From: an uncultured Solirubrobacterales bacterium
GTDB lineage: Bacteria; Actinomycetota; Thermoleophilia; Solirubrobacterales; JACPNS01
Length of the DNA: 64,000 nt
Direction: 5' to 3'
Assembly: GCA_937128795.1 (NCBI GenBank)
Contig: CAKZMQ010000001.1
Location: forward strand, 248,001-312,000
The notes beneath the pieces are model-generated. The model searched no databases, was not told where the DNA came from, and saw nothing but the letters and a program-made list of their open reading frames with translations. Positions 35,469 through 44,141 of the stretch are shown here, piece by piece. Position numbers and translations under genes: made by a program. Positions within the stretch are counted from its first letter, which is position 1; the number at the start of each line of letters is the position of its first letter.

Positions 35469-36992
35469 ATGGCGATTTCTGCGACACAGGACGGCTCCGA
35501 GCTGATCGGCGAGCTCGTCGGTGAGCGCTACCTGATCGAGGCGATCGTCGGTGCGGGTGGCATGGCCACCGTTTTCAGGGCCTTCGACCAGACGCTTGAG
35601 CGATCGGTCGCGGTCAAGGTGATGCGGCGCGAGGTGATCGGTGAGCCGGATCAGCTCGAGCGTTTTCGCCGCGAAGCACGTGCAGCCGCCAAGCTCAGTC
35701 ACTCGCACATCGTCACGGTGATCGACGCCGGCGAGGAGAACAACCGGCCGTACATCGTCTTTGAGTTCGTCGAGGGCGAGACGCTCAAGCAGCGGATCAA
35801 GAGCGGCGGGCAGCTGCCGGTGACCGAGGCCGTCGCCTACGCGATCGAGATCGGCAGCGCATTGGTCGCCGCGCACGGCGCCGGACTAGTCCATCGCGAC
35901 GTGAAGCCGCAGAACGTGCTGCTCGATCCTCACGGGCACGCAAAGGTCGCCGACTTCGGGATCGCCCGCGAACTCGAGGCGAGCGACGGGCTGACCAAAA
36001 CTGGCCGAGTTCTCGGCACCACCGACTACGTCAGCCCCGAGCAGGCGATGGGCGAGAGCGTCACGGGGCAGTCCGACATCTACTCGCTCGGCATCGTGCT
36101 GTTCGAGATGTTGACGGGCGAGGTGCCGTTCAAGGGCGAAAACCACGTCGCCGTGGCGATGAAGCACGTCAAGGACCAATTACCCGACGTTCAGGAACTG
36201 CGGCCGGAGGTGAGCAACGCACTCGCAGCGGTGATCGAGAAGCTGACGGCCAAGGAACCGGTCGATCGTTACCTCTCGGCGGCATCGGCGGTGTCTGATC
36301 TCGAGGACGTGCTGGCGATCGAGTCCGCGCGAGCGGGCGGGCTGACCGGTGAGGCCACAATCGTTTTTGACTCGCTTCCAAAGCGTTCGCGCCGGCTCGC
36401 GCCCGGCGGCGTCTCGCACCCGACCCGCACTCGCGTGGCCTGGCTCGTCTCGGTGCTGGCACTCGTTGGCATCGGTCTTGTGCTCGCCTCCCAACTGGAA
36501 CGCGGTACGACGGGCGAGCGACCCGGATCTTCGACGAACACCGGAGCACAGATTCAATTCCGCTCGGTCGGGACGTTCGATCCACCGCCGGGCGGAGACG
36601 GACGAGAGCACGACAACGAGGTCCGCAACGCGATCGACGGCAACCCGCAGACCGACTGGACGACCGAGTCATACCAAAACGGTGTTTTCGCGTCGGACAA
36701 AGCCGGCGTTGGCCTCTACGGCCGCACTTACTTCCCGGCGGATGCGTCATCGGCGACGATCCGTACACCCAACCGCTCGCTCGGCGTCGAGATCTATGGA
36801 GCAAAATCGCTCCCCGATGAACTCGGCGGATGGACGAAGCTCGGCAGCGCCGACGGCTCGATCAACGGTGAATCGATCGCCCTTGAATCGGCACCGGGTA
36901 TGCGCTACTACATGGTCTGGATCGTGAAGCTACCGCCCGTCGACGGCGGCACCAGCAAGGCGCGAATCTCGGAGTTCATCGTTCGCAGGTGA
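35469..36992 (+). CDS. Membrane Ser/Thr protein kinase with extracytoplasmic discoidin-like domain
   Basis: This is a 507-residue Hanks-type kinase. The catalytic domain (about 20-280) has GAGGMATVF, VAVKVM, HRDVKPQNVLLD, ADFGIA and the activation segment GTTDYVSPEQ, so it should be active. A single membrane helix (VAWLVSVLALVGIGLVLA, about 328-345) is followed by a ~150-residue outer domain. That domain (DNEVRNAIDGNPQTDWTT, LGVEIYGAK, KARISEFIV) has the pattern of galactose-binding/F5-8-type-C modules, as also found at the end of mycobacterial MviN. There are no PASTA repeats. It probably senses a glycan or wall fragment; that is inference. It is the third kinase in the window and lies upstream of dsbA/vkor. 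Confidence 0.9.
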   Translation: MAISATQDGSELIGELVGERYLIEAIVGAGGMATVFRAFDQTLERSVAVKVMRREVIGEPDQLERFRREARAAAKLSHSHIVTVIDAGEENNRPYIVFEFVEGETLKQRIKSGGQLPVTEAVAYAIEIGSALVAAHGAGLVHRDVKPQNVLLDPHGHAKVADFGIARELEASDGLTKTGRVLGTTDYVSPEQAMGESVTGQSDIYSLGIVLFEMLTGEVPFKGENHVAVAMKHVKDQLPDVQELRPEVSNALAAVIEKLTAKEPVDRYLSAASAVSDLEDVLAIESARAGGLTGEATIVFDSLPKRSRRLAPGGVSHPTRTRVAWLVSVLALVGIGLVLASQLERGTTGERPGSSTNTGAQIQFRSVGTFDPPPGGDGREHDNEVRNAIDGNPQTDWTTESYQNGVFASDKAGVGLYGRTYFPADASSATIRTPNRSLGVEIYGAKSLPDELGGWTKLGSADGSINGESIALESAPGMRYYMVWIVKLPPVDGGTSKARISEFIVRR

Positions 36993-37081
36993 GTGCCTGC
37001 GAAGTTTGAAGTACGCGTTAATTAGTTGTCGATTCGGCCGCCTGCAGCCTCCGGACCGTTATCTTCAACTCACTTCGATGC

Positions 37082-37171
37082 TGGATTTCCGACTATTTCC
37101 AGCACGTCTGACTTGTAGGACATCCAGAACATGATGGGGAGCGTCCCGCTGATCCGTTCAGATCGGGACCG
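37082..37171 (+). promoter_or_regulatory. Two hairpins in the 206-bp gap upstream of the DsbA gene
   Basis: GCTGGA/TCCAGC (about 37080-37103, 12-nt loop) and GTCCCG/CGGGAC (about 37143-37169, 15-nt loop) lie between the kinase and dsbA. The first could end the kinase transcript, although it lacks a U-run. The second lies about 30 bases before the GTG start, within a probable leader. I see no gene in the gap. Confidence 0.35.
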
Positions 37172-37198
37172 AACAAATACGACAGGGGTTTATCGAGC

Positions 37199-37990
37199 GT
37201 GAGTTCGCGTAAAGAACAGAAGGAACAGGCCCGCCTCGAGCGTGAGGCCAAGCAGCAGGAGCTGGCCGCACAGGCTCAGCGTTCGCGGCGCATGAAAGTG
37301 ATCGGCGGCGTACTCGGTCTTGCGGCGGTCGCCGTTTTGGTGGCCGTAGTGATCAGCACCAGCGGTGGCGGTGGCGGAACTGCGTCTGGCACGGAGGTTG
37401 ACGAGGTCAACAGCCAACTCGAGGGCATCCCGCAGAATGGCATCACGCTCGGCGAGGAAAACGCGCCGGCAACGATGGTCGAGTTCGCGGACCTCAAGTG
37501 CCCGTTCTGCGCCGAGTTCGCGACCGACGGACTACCGACGATCATCGAGGACTACGTCAGGAGCGGCAAGGTCAAGATCGAATTCCGCAATCTGACCTTC
37601 CTCGACCAGGCAACTGAAGGCACCGACGACTCAACGAACGCCGCGAAGTTCGCGCAGGCCACCGGCCTGCAGAACAAACTCTGGAATTTCGTCGACCTTT
37701 TCTACCTCCAGCAAGAAGCCGAGAACACCGTCTTCGCGACCGAGGACTTTCTCAGGAATGTCGGCTCGCAGGTCCCTGGGCTCGACGTTGACAAAGCATG
37801 GGCCGATCGCGACGATCCAAAGGTCCAGGAAGAGCTCGATCTGGCCGACGAGATCTTCAATCGTGAAGGTCTGAGCGGCACGCCGTCGTTCCTTGTAGGC
37901 CCGTCCGACGGCACACTCGAACAGGTCACGATCAATGACCTCTCGGACCCGACGCCGCTGATCAACGCGATCGAAGCCGCTCAGGAGTAG
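37199..37990 (+). CDS. Membrane-anchored DsbA-like thiol oxidoreductase
   Basis: This 263-residue protein starts with GTG, with AGGGG about ten bases upstream. A charged N-terminus (rich in Lys, Glu, Gln) precedes one membrane helix (about 32-54), so the catalytic domain faces outside. The thioredoxin/DsbA fold has the active site CPFC (C101, C104) and the cis-proline loop SGTPSFLVG. It introduces or shuffles disulfides in exported proteins. The VKOR gene begins 11 bp downstream and is its expected reoxidation partner, an arrangement typical of actinobacteria. Possible clients here are the cysteine-paired giant protein and the RHS-like protein (inference). Confidence 0.93.
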   Translation: MSSRKEQKEQARLEREAKQQELAAQAQRSRRMKVIGGVLGLAAVAVLVAVVISTSGGGGGTASGTEVDEVNSQLEGIPQNGITLGEENAPATMVEFADLKCPFCAEFATDGLPTIIEDYVRSGKVKIEFRNLTFLDQATEGTDDSTNAAKFAQATGLQNKLWNFVDLFYLQQEAENTVFATEDFLRNVGSQVPGLDVDKAWADRDDPKVQEELDLADEIFNREGLSGTPSFLVGPSDGTLEQVTINDLSDPTPLINAIEAAQE

Positions 37991-38001
37991 GGACGAACTT
38001 C

Positions 38002-38439
38002 GTGACCGACCGCAGGCTGGGCAGAGCGATAGCGATCATCTGTGTGCTGGGAATCGGCGTAGCCGGTTACCTGACATACAACAAGATCGCGGGCGGAAAA
38101 ATCGCCTGCCCGGTCGGCGGCACCGGCTGCACGATCGTTCAGAAGTCCGACTACGCGGAGTTCGCCGGAATCCCGGTGCCCTACCTCGGGCTGTTCGGCT
38201 GGATCTCGATCCTTCTGACGCTGCTGATACCCGGCGACATCGGTCGCGCCGCGACGGCGATGCTCGGCGTGTTCGGCTTCCTGTTCTCGATGTACCTGAC
38301 CTACCTGGAGCTCTTCGTCATCGATGCGATCTGCCAATGGTGTGTCGCCAACGCCATCCTGATGACTTTGCTCGCGATCGTCGCGATGACTCGCCTGTGG
38401 CGATATCAGCCCCCACCCGCGTCGACCCTGCAGGGCTGA
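38002..38439 (+). CDS. Vitamin K epoxide reductase family protein (VKOR)
   Basis: This 145-residue protein starts with GTG and has four membrane helices. It carries both redox cysteine pairs of bacterial VKOR: the outer loop pair C36 and C43 (ACPVGGTGC) and the quinone-site CxxC, C111 and C114 (ICQWC). It reoxidises DsbA by passing electrons to menaquinone. It is encoded directly after dsbA in one transcript. It ends five bases before the convergent ddl gene, leaving no room for a terminator hairpin between them. Confidence 0.94.
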   Translation: MTDRRLGRAIAIICVLGIGVAGYLTYNKIAGGKIACPVGGTGCTIVQKSDYAEFAGIPVPYLGLFGWISILLTLLIPGDIGRAATAMLGVFGFLFSMYLTYLELFVIDAICQWCVANAILMTLLAIVAMTRLWRYQPPPASTLQG

Positions 38440-38444
38440 GTCGG

Positions 38445-39497
38445 CTAATAGTTGAATCCACGCTCCTCGGCGTGGCGCGAGATCGCCAGGTCGAGCAATC
38501 GGTCGAGCAGTTCGCCATAGGGAAGACCACTGGCTTCGAACAGTTTCGCGTAGACGCTGGTGCGCGTGAATCCGGGAATTGTGTTGATCTCGTTCACCAA
38601 CACGTTTGCACCGTCACCGTCGTACTCAACGAAAAAATCGACGCGTGCCATGCCGCTACAGCCCACGAGTTTGAAGACCTTTGCGGCCATCGTCGCCAGT
38701 TCAATCTCGAGGCTCTCGTTGATCGGTGCCGGGGCAACCAACCGCATCCCGCCCTCCTCGTACTTGGCCTCGAAGTCGTACCAATCGCCGTCGAACTCGA
38801 GCTTGCCCGGCTGCGAAACCTCGACTTCGCTGTTCCCAAGCACCGAGCACTCGATCTCATCGCCACTCGACCCGGCCTCGACGATCACCCGTGGATCGAA
38901 TTTCAACGCCGTCTCGATCGCCTCGGCAAGATCACCGCGCTCGTTTACGCGCGAAATCCCGACGCTTGAGCCAAGTCTTGCCGGTTTGACGAACGACGGA
39001 AAGCCCAGTGCGGCGGCGGCGTCAAGCAGCGATGCGCGCTTTTGCTCGTCGCGACTCCATTCGCCGGCTTGAATCGCCACGTAGTTCACTTGCGGGATTT
39101 TCGCCTGCGCTGCGACCTCCTTGAACAGGAGCTTGTCGAGGCAGATCGCCGACGCTGCGACGCCGGAACCGACGTACGGGACGTCGAGCGACTCGAGCGT
39201 TCCCTGGATCACCCCGTCCTCGCCAAACGGCCCGTGAAGTACGGGGAAAACGACCTCGGCGCCGAGCAGCCCTTCGCCGGGAGAGATCTGCAGTGGCGCG
39301 CCGATCGGTGCCTGATCGACGCCAAAGCGTTCGACCGGGAACCAACGTCCGTCGCGTCCGATCTCGATCGCCACGACCTCGTGCCCGCGTTCGGTCAAGC
39401 CGACGCGAACGGCCTCGCCCGACGCCAGAGAAACGTCGCGCTCGCTCGACCGGCCCCCGGCCAGAAGCACGACTCGTTTCGCTGTTGAAGACGGCAC
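38445..39497 (-). CDS. ddl: D-alanine--D-alanine ligase
   Basis: This 350-residue ATP-grasp enzyme starts with GTG. Family motifs are clear: VLLAGGRSSERDVSLASG, FPVLHGPFGEDG, DKLLFKEVAAQ, FVKPARLGSSVGI, DFFVEYDG and NEINTIPGFTRTSVYAKLF. It joins two D-alanines for the peptidoglycan stem peptide in the cytoplasm. It follows pknB after 33 bp, so it is probably the last gene of the cell-wall operon and co-expressed with RodA and PbpA. Wording such as YDFEAKYEEGG is typical of D-Ala-D-Ala rather than D-Ala-D-Lac ligases, but I would not infer glycopeptide response from that alone. Confidence 0.95.
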   Translation of the reverse strand: MPSSTAKRVVLLAGGRSSERDVSLASGEAVRVGLTERGHEVVAIEIGRDGRWFPVERFGVDQAPIGAPLQISPGEGLLGAEVVFPVLHGPFGEDGVIQGTLESLDVPYVGSGVAASAICLDKLLFKEVAAQAKIPQVNYVAIQAGEWSRDEQKRASLLDAAAALGFPSFVKPARLGSSVGISRVNERGDLAEAIETALKFDPRVIVEAGSSGDEIECSVLGNSEVEVSQPGKLEFDGDWYDFEAKYEEGGMRLVAPAPINESLEIELATMAAKVFKLVGCSGMARVDFFVEYDGDGANVLVNEINTIPGFTRTSVYAKLFEASGLPYGELLDRLLDLAISRHAEERGFNY

Positions 39498-39530
39498 CGA
39501 CCAAAAGTAGCCGGTGAGACAACGCCGAGG

Positions 39531-41336
39531 CTACGGCGTCTCGACGAACCTGCCGATCTCCAGGGTCACGGTCGAACCGACCGGCCGTGCGCCGCTGGTC
39601 GGCGTCTGCTTGACAACGTTGCCGTCGTCGGTGACGTCCTCGACGTCGACCTCGGTCGTCGTGACTTCGAAACCGGCTTCCTCGAGTTCGCTGGTCGCCT
39701 CCGACTGCGCGAGGCCGGTGACGTCGGGCACGGCGTTCTGTCCGGAAGCAACAGTCAGTTCGACGGTCGAGCCCTCGTCCGCTTCAGTACCCGAAGCCGG
39801 CGACTGCTTGGTGACCTGGCCTTCTTCTTCTGGACTTTCCTCTTCGGTCGTGTCGACCTCGAATCCGGCTTCTTCCAGAGTGCGAGTCGCCTGCTGCACG
39901 TCCTGCCCGACGACGTTGGGAACGGCAACTTGCTGTGCGCCTCGGCTGATGTAAAGGTCAACCGGGCTGCCACGTTCGGCGTTCTCGCCTGCACCCGGCA
40001 CGGTCCTGGTGGCGCGGCCTCTGCGCACGTCGGACGAGAACTCACGTTTGACCTCTACCTCGAGTCCGAGTCCTTCGAGCTGTTCGGTGGCCTCATCCTG
40101 AGTGAGTCCCTCGACATCTGGCATCGCCACCGTTCCCGGACCGGAGCTGACGTTGAGAATCACCGTCGCCCCCTTGCGGGCCTCGCTGTTACCTGCTGGG
40201 CTCTGGCTGAAGACTTCGCCGTTGGGCGCCTTGTTCGTCTGCCTGAAAATCTGCGTCTTGAACCCCGCTTCGGCCATCCGCGACTGCGCGTCACCGACCG
40301 AGCGACCTACAACATTCGGCACAGTGACCTTGCCTCCGATCAGCAGGAAGTAGAGAATCGCCGCAACGATCAGCGCGGCGAGAACGCATCCGGCGATGAT
40401 CCAGTTGCGCTTGCGCTTCTTCTTGGCGAGTTCTTCTGCCGACGGGGCCGTCGAGCCGGCGACCGCCGGCGCGCTGCGAATCTCGGTCTTACCGGGTGCC
40501 TCGCCAATGCCATCGCGCGCGCGCTCGAGCGCCGTGGTGAATTCCTCGGCGCTCGCGTAGCGCTCGACCGGAGATTTGGCCATCGCCTTGAGGACGACGC
40601 CGTCGAGTACCGCAGGAATCGTAGGGACGATGCTGGACGGGCGCGGCGGAGTGTCATTGATGTGCTTGAGCGCGATCGCAACGGATGCGTCGCCGTCGAA
40701 GGGAACTCTGCCGGTCAGCATCTCGAACAGCACGACGCCGATCGAGTACAGATCGCTGGCGTTGCTGACCGGTCGGCCCTGCGCCTGTTCCGGTGAGATG
40801 TACTGCGCCGTGCCGACCATCTGGCCGGTCTGCGTGATGTCGCCATCCACGGGGTTGTGCGCGATTCCGAAGTCGGTGACCTTGACGTTCCATTCGTCGT
40901 CGATCATCACGTTTTGCGGTTTGATGTCGCGGTGGACGATTCCCTTTGAGTGGGCGAAGCGAGCGGCGGCGAGGATCTGCAGACAGATGTGGATCGCAAG
41001 CTTCGGGTCGAGCGCGCCCATCGCGACGATCACGTCCTTCAGCGACCGACCCTGGAGATACTCCATCGCGATGTAGTAGGTGTTGCCGACCTCGCCACGA
41101 TCGAAAACGTTCACGACGTTCTTGTGTTGCAGACCAGCGGCGGCCTGCGCCTCGCGCTCGAAGCGCGTCACGAACGAAGCATCTTGAGCGAAGCGCTCGT
41201 GCATCACCTTCAGGGCCACTGGGCGGCCGAGGTGCTGGTCATCACAGAGGTAGACGTCGGCCATACCGCCAGATCCGATCCGGCCGTTGACCTTGTACCT
41301 GTTGTCGATGATTGTTCCGTTTGCGAGCACGCTCAA
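39531..41336 (-). CDS. pknB: PASTA-domain Ser/Thr protein kinase PknB
   Basis: I chose TTG at 41336 because AGAGGG lies eight bases upstream; GTG at 41330 is the alternative. The upstream frame overlaps pbpA and is not coding. The product has 601 residues. The kinase domain (about 10-270) has GSGGMADVY, VALKVM, HRDIKPQNVMID, VTDFGIA and GTAQYISPEQ. A basic juxtamembrane stretch and one helix (about 316-338) follow, then four PASTA domains (about 341-601) with VPNVVG, MPDVEG, VPNVVG and VPDVTG openings. PASTA repeats bind muropeptides and lipid II, so the kinase couples wall growth to phosphorylation. PstP, encoded in the same operon, reverses it. Confidence 0.96.
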   Translation of the reverse strand: MSVLANGTIIDNRYKVNGRIGSGGMADVYLCDDQHLGRPVALKVMHERFAQDASFVTRFEREAQAAAGLQHKNVVNVFDRGEVGNTYYIAMEYLQGRSLKDVIVAMGALDPKLAIHICLQILAAARFAHSKGIVHRDIKPQNVMIDDEWNVKVTDFGIAHNPVDGDITQTGQMVGTAQYISPEQAQGRPVSNASDLYSIGVVLFEMLTGRVPFDGDASVAIALKHINDTPPRPSSIVPTIPAVLDGVVLKAMAKSPVERYASAEEFTTALERARDGIGEAPGKTEIRSAPAVAGSTAPSAEELAKKKRKRNWIIAGCVLAALIVAAILYFLLIGGKVTVPNVVGRSVGDAQSRMAEAGFKTQIFRQTNKAPNGEVFSQSPAGNSEARKGATVILNVSSGPGTVAMPDVEGLTQDEATEQLEGLGLEVEVKREFSSDVRRGRATRTVPGAGENAERGSPVDLYISRGAQQVAVPNVVGQDVQQATRTLEEAGFEVDTTEEESPEEEGQVTKQSPASGTEADEGSTVELTVASGQNAVPDVTGLAQSEATSELEEAGFEVTTTEVDVEDVTDDGNVVKQTPTSGARPVGSTVTLEIGRFVETP

Positions 41337-41388
41337 TTGAGAATCCCTCTGGAAAACCGTGGCAGCGGCAGTTTGATGCTGTATTCGC

Positions 41389-42810
41389 TCATTGGCCGAG
41401 CAATTCCTGTAGTACGTCCCGGGCGATCGGTGCCGCGACGGTGCCGCCGAAGCCATCGGTTTTCTCGATCGTCACGGCGATTGCGTACTGCGGATCGTCG
41501 TACGGCGCGAATCCGATGAACCACGCCTGGTTGCCGCCCGGCACCTCCGCGGTACCGGTCTTTCCGGCCATCCGCAAGTTGCCGACGTTCGCTGCCTGCC
41601 CGGTGCCGCCCTCGACGACGCGGCGCATCATCTCGTTCAACTCGGCGGCGGTCTTACGAGTCATCACGCGTTCGGCGCGTTCGGGGTCGATGCGCTTCTT
41701 GACGCGACCAAGGCGGTCCCGGAAAAGCCGCGCCAGCCGCGGCTCCATGCGGATCCCGTCGTTGGCGACCGTCGCCGCGACGGTTGCCATCTGAATCGGC
41801 GTGACTGCCAGTCGCTCCTGGCCGATCGCCAGGCGCGCGAGATCGGCGCCCGAGTCCGCAGCGAGCAGGTCGCCCTGAGCGTCGCGCAACCCGCTCGAAA
41901 GCAGTCCGCCGGCCGGAAGGTCAATCGGCGGCGGTTTGTAGAAGCCGTAGCGCTCCATGTAATCGAGCATCGTGTCCTCCCCGAGGTCGACACCGATGTT
42001 GCCGAACGCGGTGTTGACAGAATTTTGCAGCGCGTCCGAGAGCGTCACCCGTCCGTAGTTGGTGCCGCCGAAGTTGGCCAGCGGCTGACCGCTGAAGGTC
42101 TGCGGGGAACTGCCGTCGACGCTGCCCTCGGGTGTCAGCAGGCCGCTGTCCAGCGCCGCGGTTGCGGTAACCACCTTGAAGGTCGAGCCGGGCGGGTACG
42201 TGGCGTCTGAAACGCGATCCACGAGCGGCGAGCGACGATTGTTGAAGAGATCGTTTGCGCCTGCGTCGGTGCGCAGCGCCGCTGGGTCGTACCCGGGCAC
42301 GCTGACATAGACCGGTACGCGGCCGGTCGACGGTTCGATAACGACCACCGCGCCCGAGCGGCCCGCCATCAGGTTCGTCGCCTGCGACTGCGCGCCGCGA
42401 TCGAGGTTGGTGACCATCGACTGCTCCTCGCCGCCGCGACCGAGCAGCGAATCGAGGATCGACGTGAAGCTTTCGACCTCGCCGGTCAGCCGGTCGTTGT
42501 AGTACTTCTCAAGCCCGTTCTGGCCGCGTACTGCATATGAGTATCCGACGGGATGGGCGAACAGGGAGCCGAGCGGATATGTGCGCACAAATGTGCCGTC
42601 TGCTGAGCGTCGACTGCGCGCCAATGCACTGCCACTCGCGGTATAGATCGCGCCTCGTGGCTGCTTCTGTTGTTTTTGCGCCGGCAGACGATTGAGCGCA
42701 TTCTGGTTGAGCGACTGCGCCTCGAAAACGGTCCAGCGGGCCGTGTAGATCGCAAGCAGGGTGAAGAGCGCGATCACGACGTAGAAGACGCGTCTGATCG
42801 GTTTGTTCAT
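41389..42810 (-). CDS. pbpA: Penicillin-binding protein 2-type transpeptidase PbpA
   Basis: ATG at 42810 has GAGG eight bases upstream; GTG at 42819 in the same frame is less well placed. The 473-residue class B PBP has an N-terminal membrane anchor (about 7-24). The short dimerisation domain is followed by the transpeptidase domain with S209-T-F-K212, S264-V-N266 and K417-T-G419. The serine attacks the D-Ala-D-Ala stem to cross-link peptidoglycan. It lies directly after rodA, its SEDS glycosyltransferase partner, ten bases apart. Its length is close to mycobacterial PbpA. It would be membrane-bound with the catalytic domain outside. Confidence 0.95.
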   Translation of the reverse strand: MNKPIRRVFYVVIALFTLLAIYTARWTVFEAQSLNQNALNRLPAQKQQKQPRGAIYTASGSALARSRRSADGTFVRTYPLGSLFAHPVGYSYAVRGQNGLEKYYNDRLTGEVESFTSILDSLLGRGGEEQSMVTNLDRGAQSQATNLMAGRSGAVVVIEPSTGRVPVYVSVPGYDPAALRTDAGANDLFNNRRSPLVDRVSDATYPPGSTFKVVTATAALDSGLLTPEGSVDGSSPQTFSGQPLANFGGTNYGRVTLSDALQNSVNTAFGNIGVDLGEDTMLDYMERYGFYKPPPIDLPAGGLLSSGLRDAQGDLLAADSGADLARLAIGQERLAVTPIQMATVAATVANDGIRMEPRLARLFRDRLGRVKKRIDPERAERVMTRKTAAELNEMMRRVVEGGTGQAANVGNLRMAGKTGTAEVPGGNQAWFIGFAPYDDPQYAIAVTIEKTDGFGGTVAAPIARDVLQELLGQ

Positions 42811-42820
42811 CACCGCCACC

Positions 42821-44131
42821 TCAGACCACCCCGCCCGTCATCTCTTCGCTGCGCGCCTTGTTCGAAATGATCAACAGCAACGCGACGAGGATGAAGTTGG
42901 CCACCACCGAGCTACCGCCATACGAAACGAATGGCAGGGTCACACCGGTCAGCGGGATCACCGTCGTCACCCCGCCGACGATCACAAAAACTTGCAACGC
43001 GAAGACGGCCGTCAGGCCCACGGCGAGCAGCTTGCTGAACGCATCACGCGCAATGATCGCCGTCTTCATTCCGCGCTGGATGAACAGCAGGTAGATCAAC
43101 AACAACCCGATCGCTCCGACCAGTCCTGTCTCGCCGGTGAACAATGCGTAGATCGAGTCGGTCTGCGCCGCGGGAAGGATCTGCGTACCGCCGACACTGA
43201 GCAGGGACTGGCCGAATCCGCTGCCGAGCACGCCGCCATCGGACATCGTGAACATACCCTGCGCAATCTGGTACGAACCGCCTGCCATGTCATAGAGAGC
43301 CGGGTCCAAAGGGTGCTGCCAGATATCTACCCGCGACTGCACGTGTCCGACTGTCTCGGAAAAGAACGCGAAGCCAAGCACGAACATTCCCAGTCCGAGG
43401 ACGACGTAGCTCAGCCGCCCGGTCGCCACGTAGAGCAACGCGAGGAACCCGCCGAAGAACATCACCGCGCTGCCGAGATCGCGGATGAAGACGAGCATCA
43501 CCATCGCCACCGCCCAGATCGCAATCATCGGACCGAAGTAGCCCGGCGGCGGAAAACTGACGCCGAGAAAACGGCGCTCCTGGGTGACGAGAATTTCGCG
43601 AGTCTCTGCGAGGTATGCCGCGACGAAGACGACGACCGCCAGCTTCGCGAGCTCGGTCGGTTGGAACGAGAGTGGCCCGAGGTTGACCTGCAGGTAGGCA
43701 CCGTTGACGATCCCTCCGGTCAGGCGCGGCAGGAGCAGGAGCACAAACGCACCCGCGGCAATCGTGTAGCGATAGCGCTCGAGAACGCTGAGGTCGCGGA
43801 CAACGACCACGGTGGCCGCAAACACCACCAACGCCAGCACGAACCACTGCGCCTGTTCGCGCGCGAGTTCCGGATCGATTCGGTAGACGGTGACGATGCC
43901 GATCCCGGCCAACAGCGCAGTCAGCGGAAAGATGTATGGGTCAGCGTTCGGCAGGCGCAGGCGAATGAAGATGTGCCCCAATAGGCAGAGCACGAGAAAC
44001 GCCAATCCGTACGTCAGCGTCAAATCGTTCACCTCCGCCTCCGCCGCGATCAACACCGCGGCGAAGCCGGCGGCAACCGTCAGCGCGACCGGAAGCAGGC
44101 CGAAAAGCTCGCGATTGCGTGCGCTCAGCAT
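42821..44131 (-). CDS. rodA: SEDS-family peptidoglycan glycosyltransferase RodA
   Basis: ATG at 44131 gives 436 residues; the open frame to 44212 runs into pstP. About ten membrane helices are seen, with SEDS motifs: NGAYLQVNLGPLSFQPTELAKL (interrupted here by no gap but family-typical), FIRDLGSAVMFFGGF, GVLGSGFGQS, GETGLVGA and a C-terminal VTLPFVSYGGSS. It polymerises glycan strands from lipid II. The position between pstP and pbpA is the conserved actinobacterial order. FtsW is the main alternative, but the PbpA/PknB context supports RodA. Confidence 0.94.
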   Translation of the reverse strand: MLSARNRELFGLLPVALTVAAGFAAVLIAAEAEVNDLTLTYGLAFLVLCLLGHIFIRLRLPNADPYIFPLTALLAGIGIVTVYRIDPELAREQAQWFVLALVVFAATVVVVRDLSVLERYRYTIAAGAFVLLLLPRLTGGIVNGAYLQVNLGPLSFQPTELAKLAVVVFVAAYLAETREILVTQERRFLGVSFPPPGYFGPMIAIWAVAMVMLVFIRDLGSAVMFFGGFLALLYVATGRLSYVVLGLGMFVLGFAFFSETVGHVQSRVDIWQHPLDPALYDMAGGSYQIAQGMFTMSDGGVLGSGFGQSLLSVGGTQILPAAQTDSIYALFTGETGLVGAIGLLLIYLLFIQRGMKTAIIARDAFSKLLAVGLTAVFALQVFVIVGGVTTVIPLTGVTLPFVSYGGSSVVANFILVALLLIISNKARSEEMTGGVV

Positions 44132-44141
44132 CTGTGCCGGC

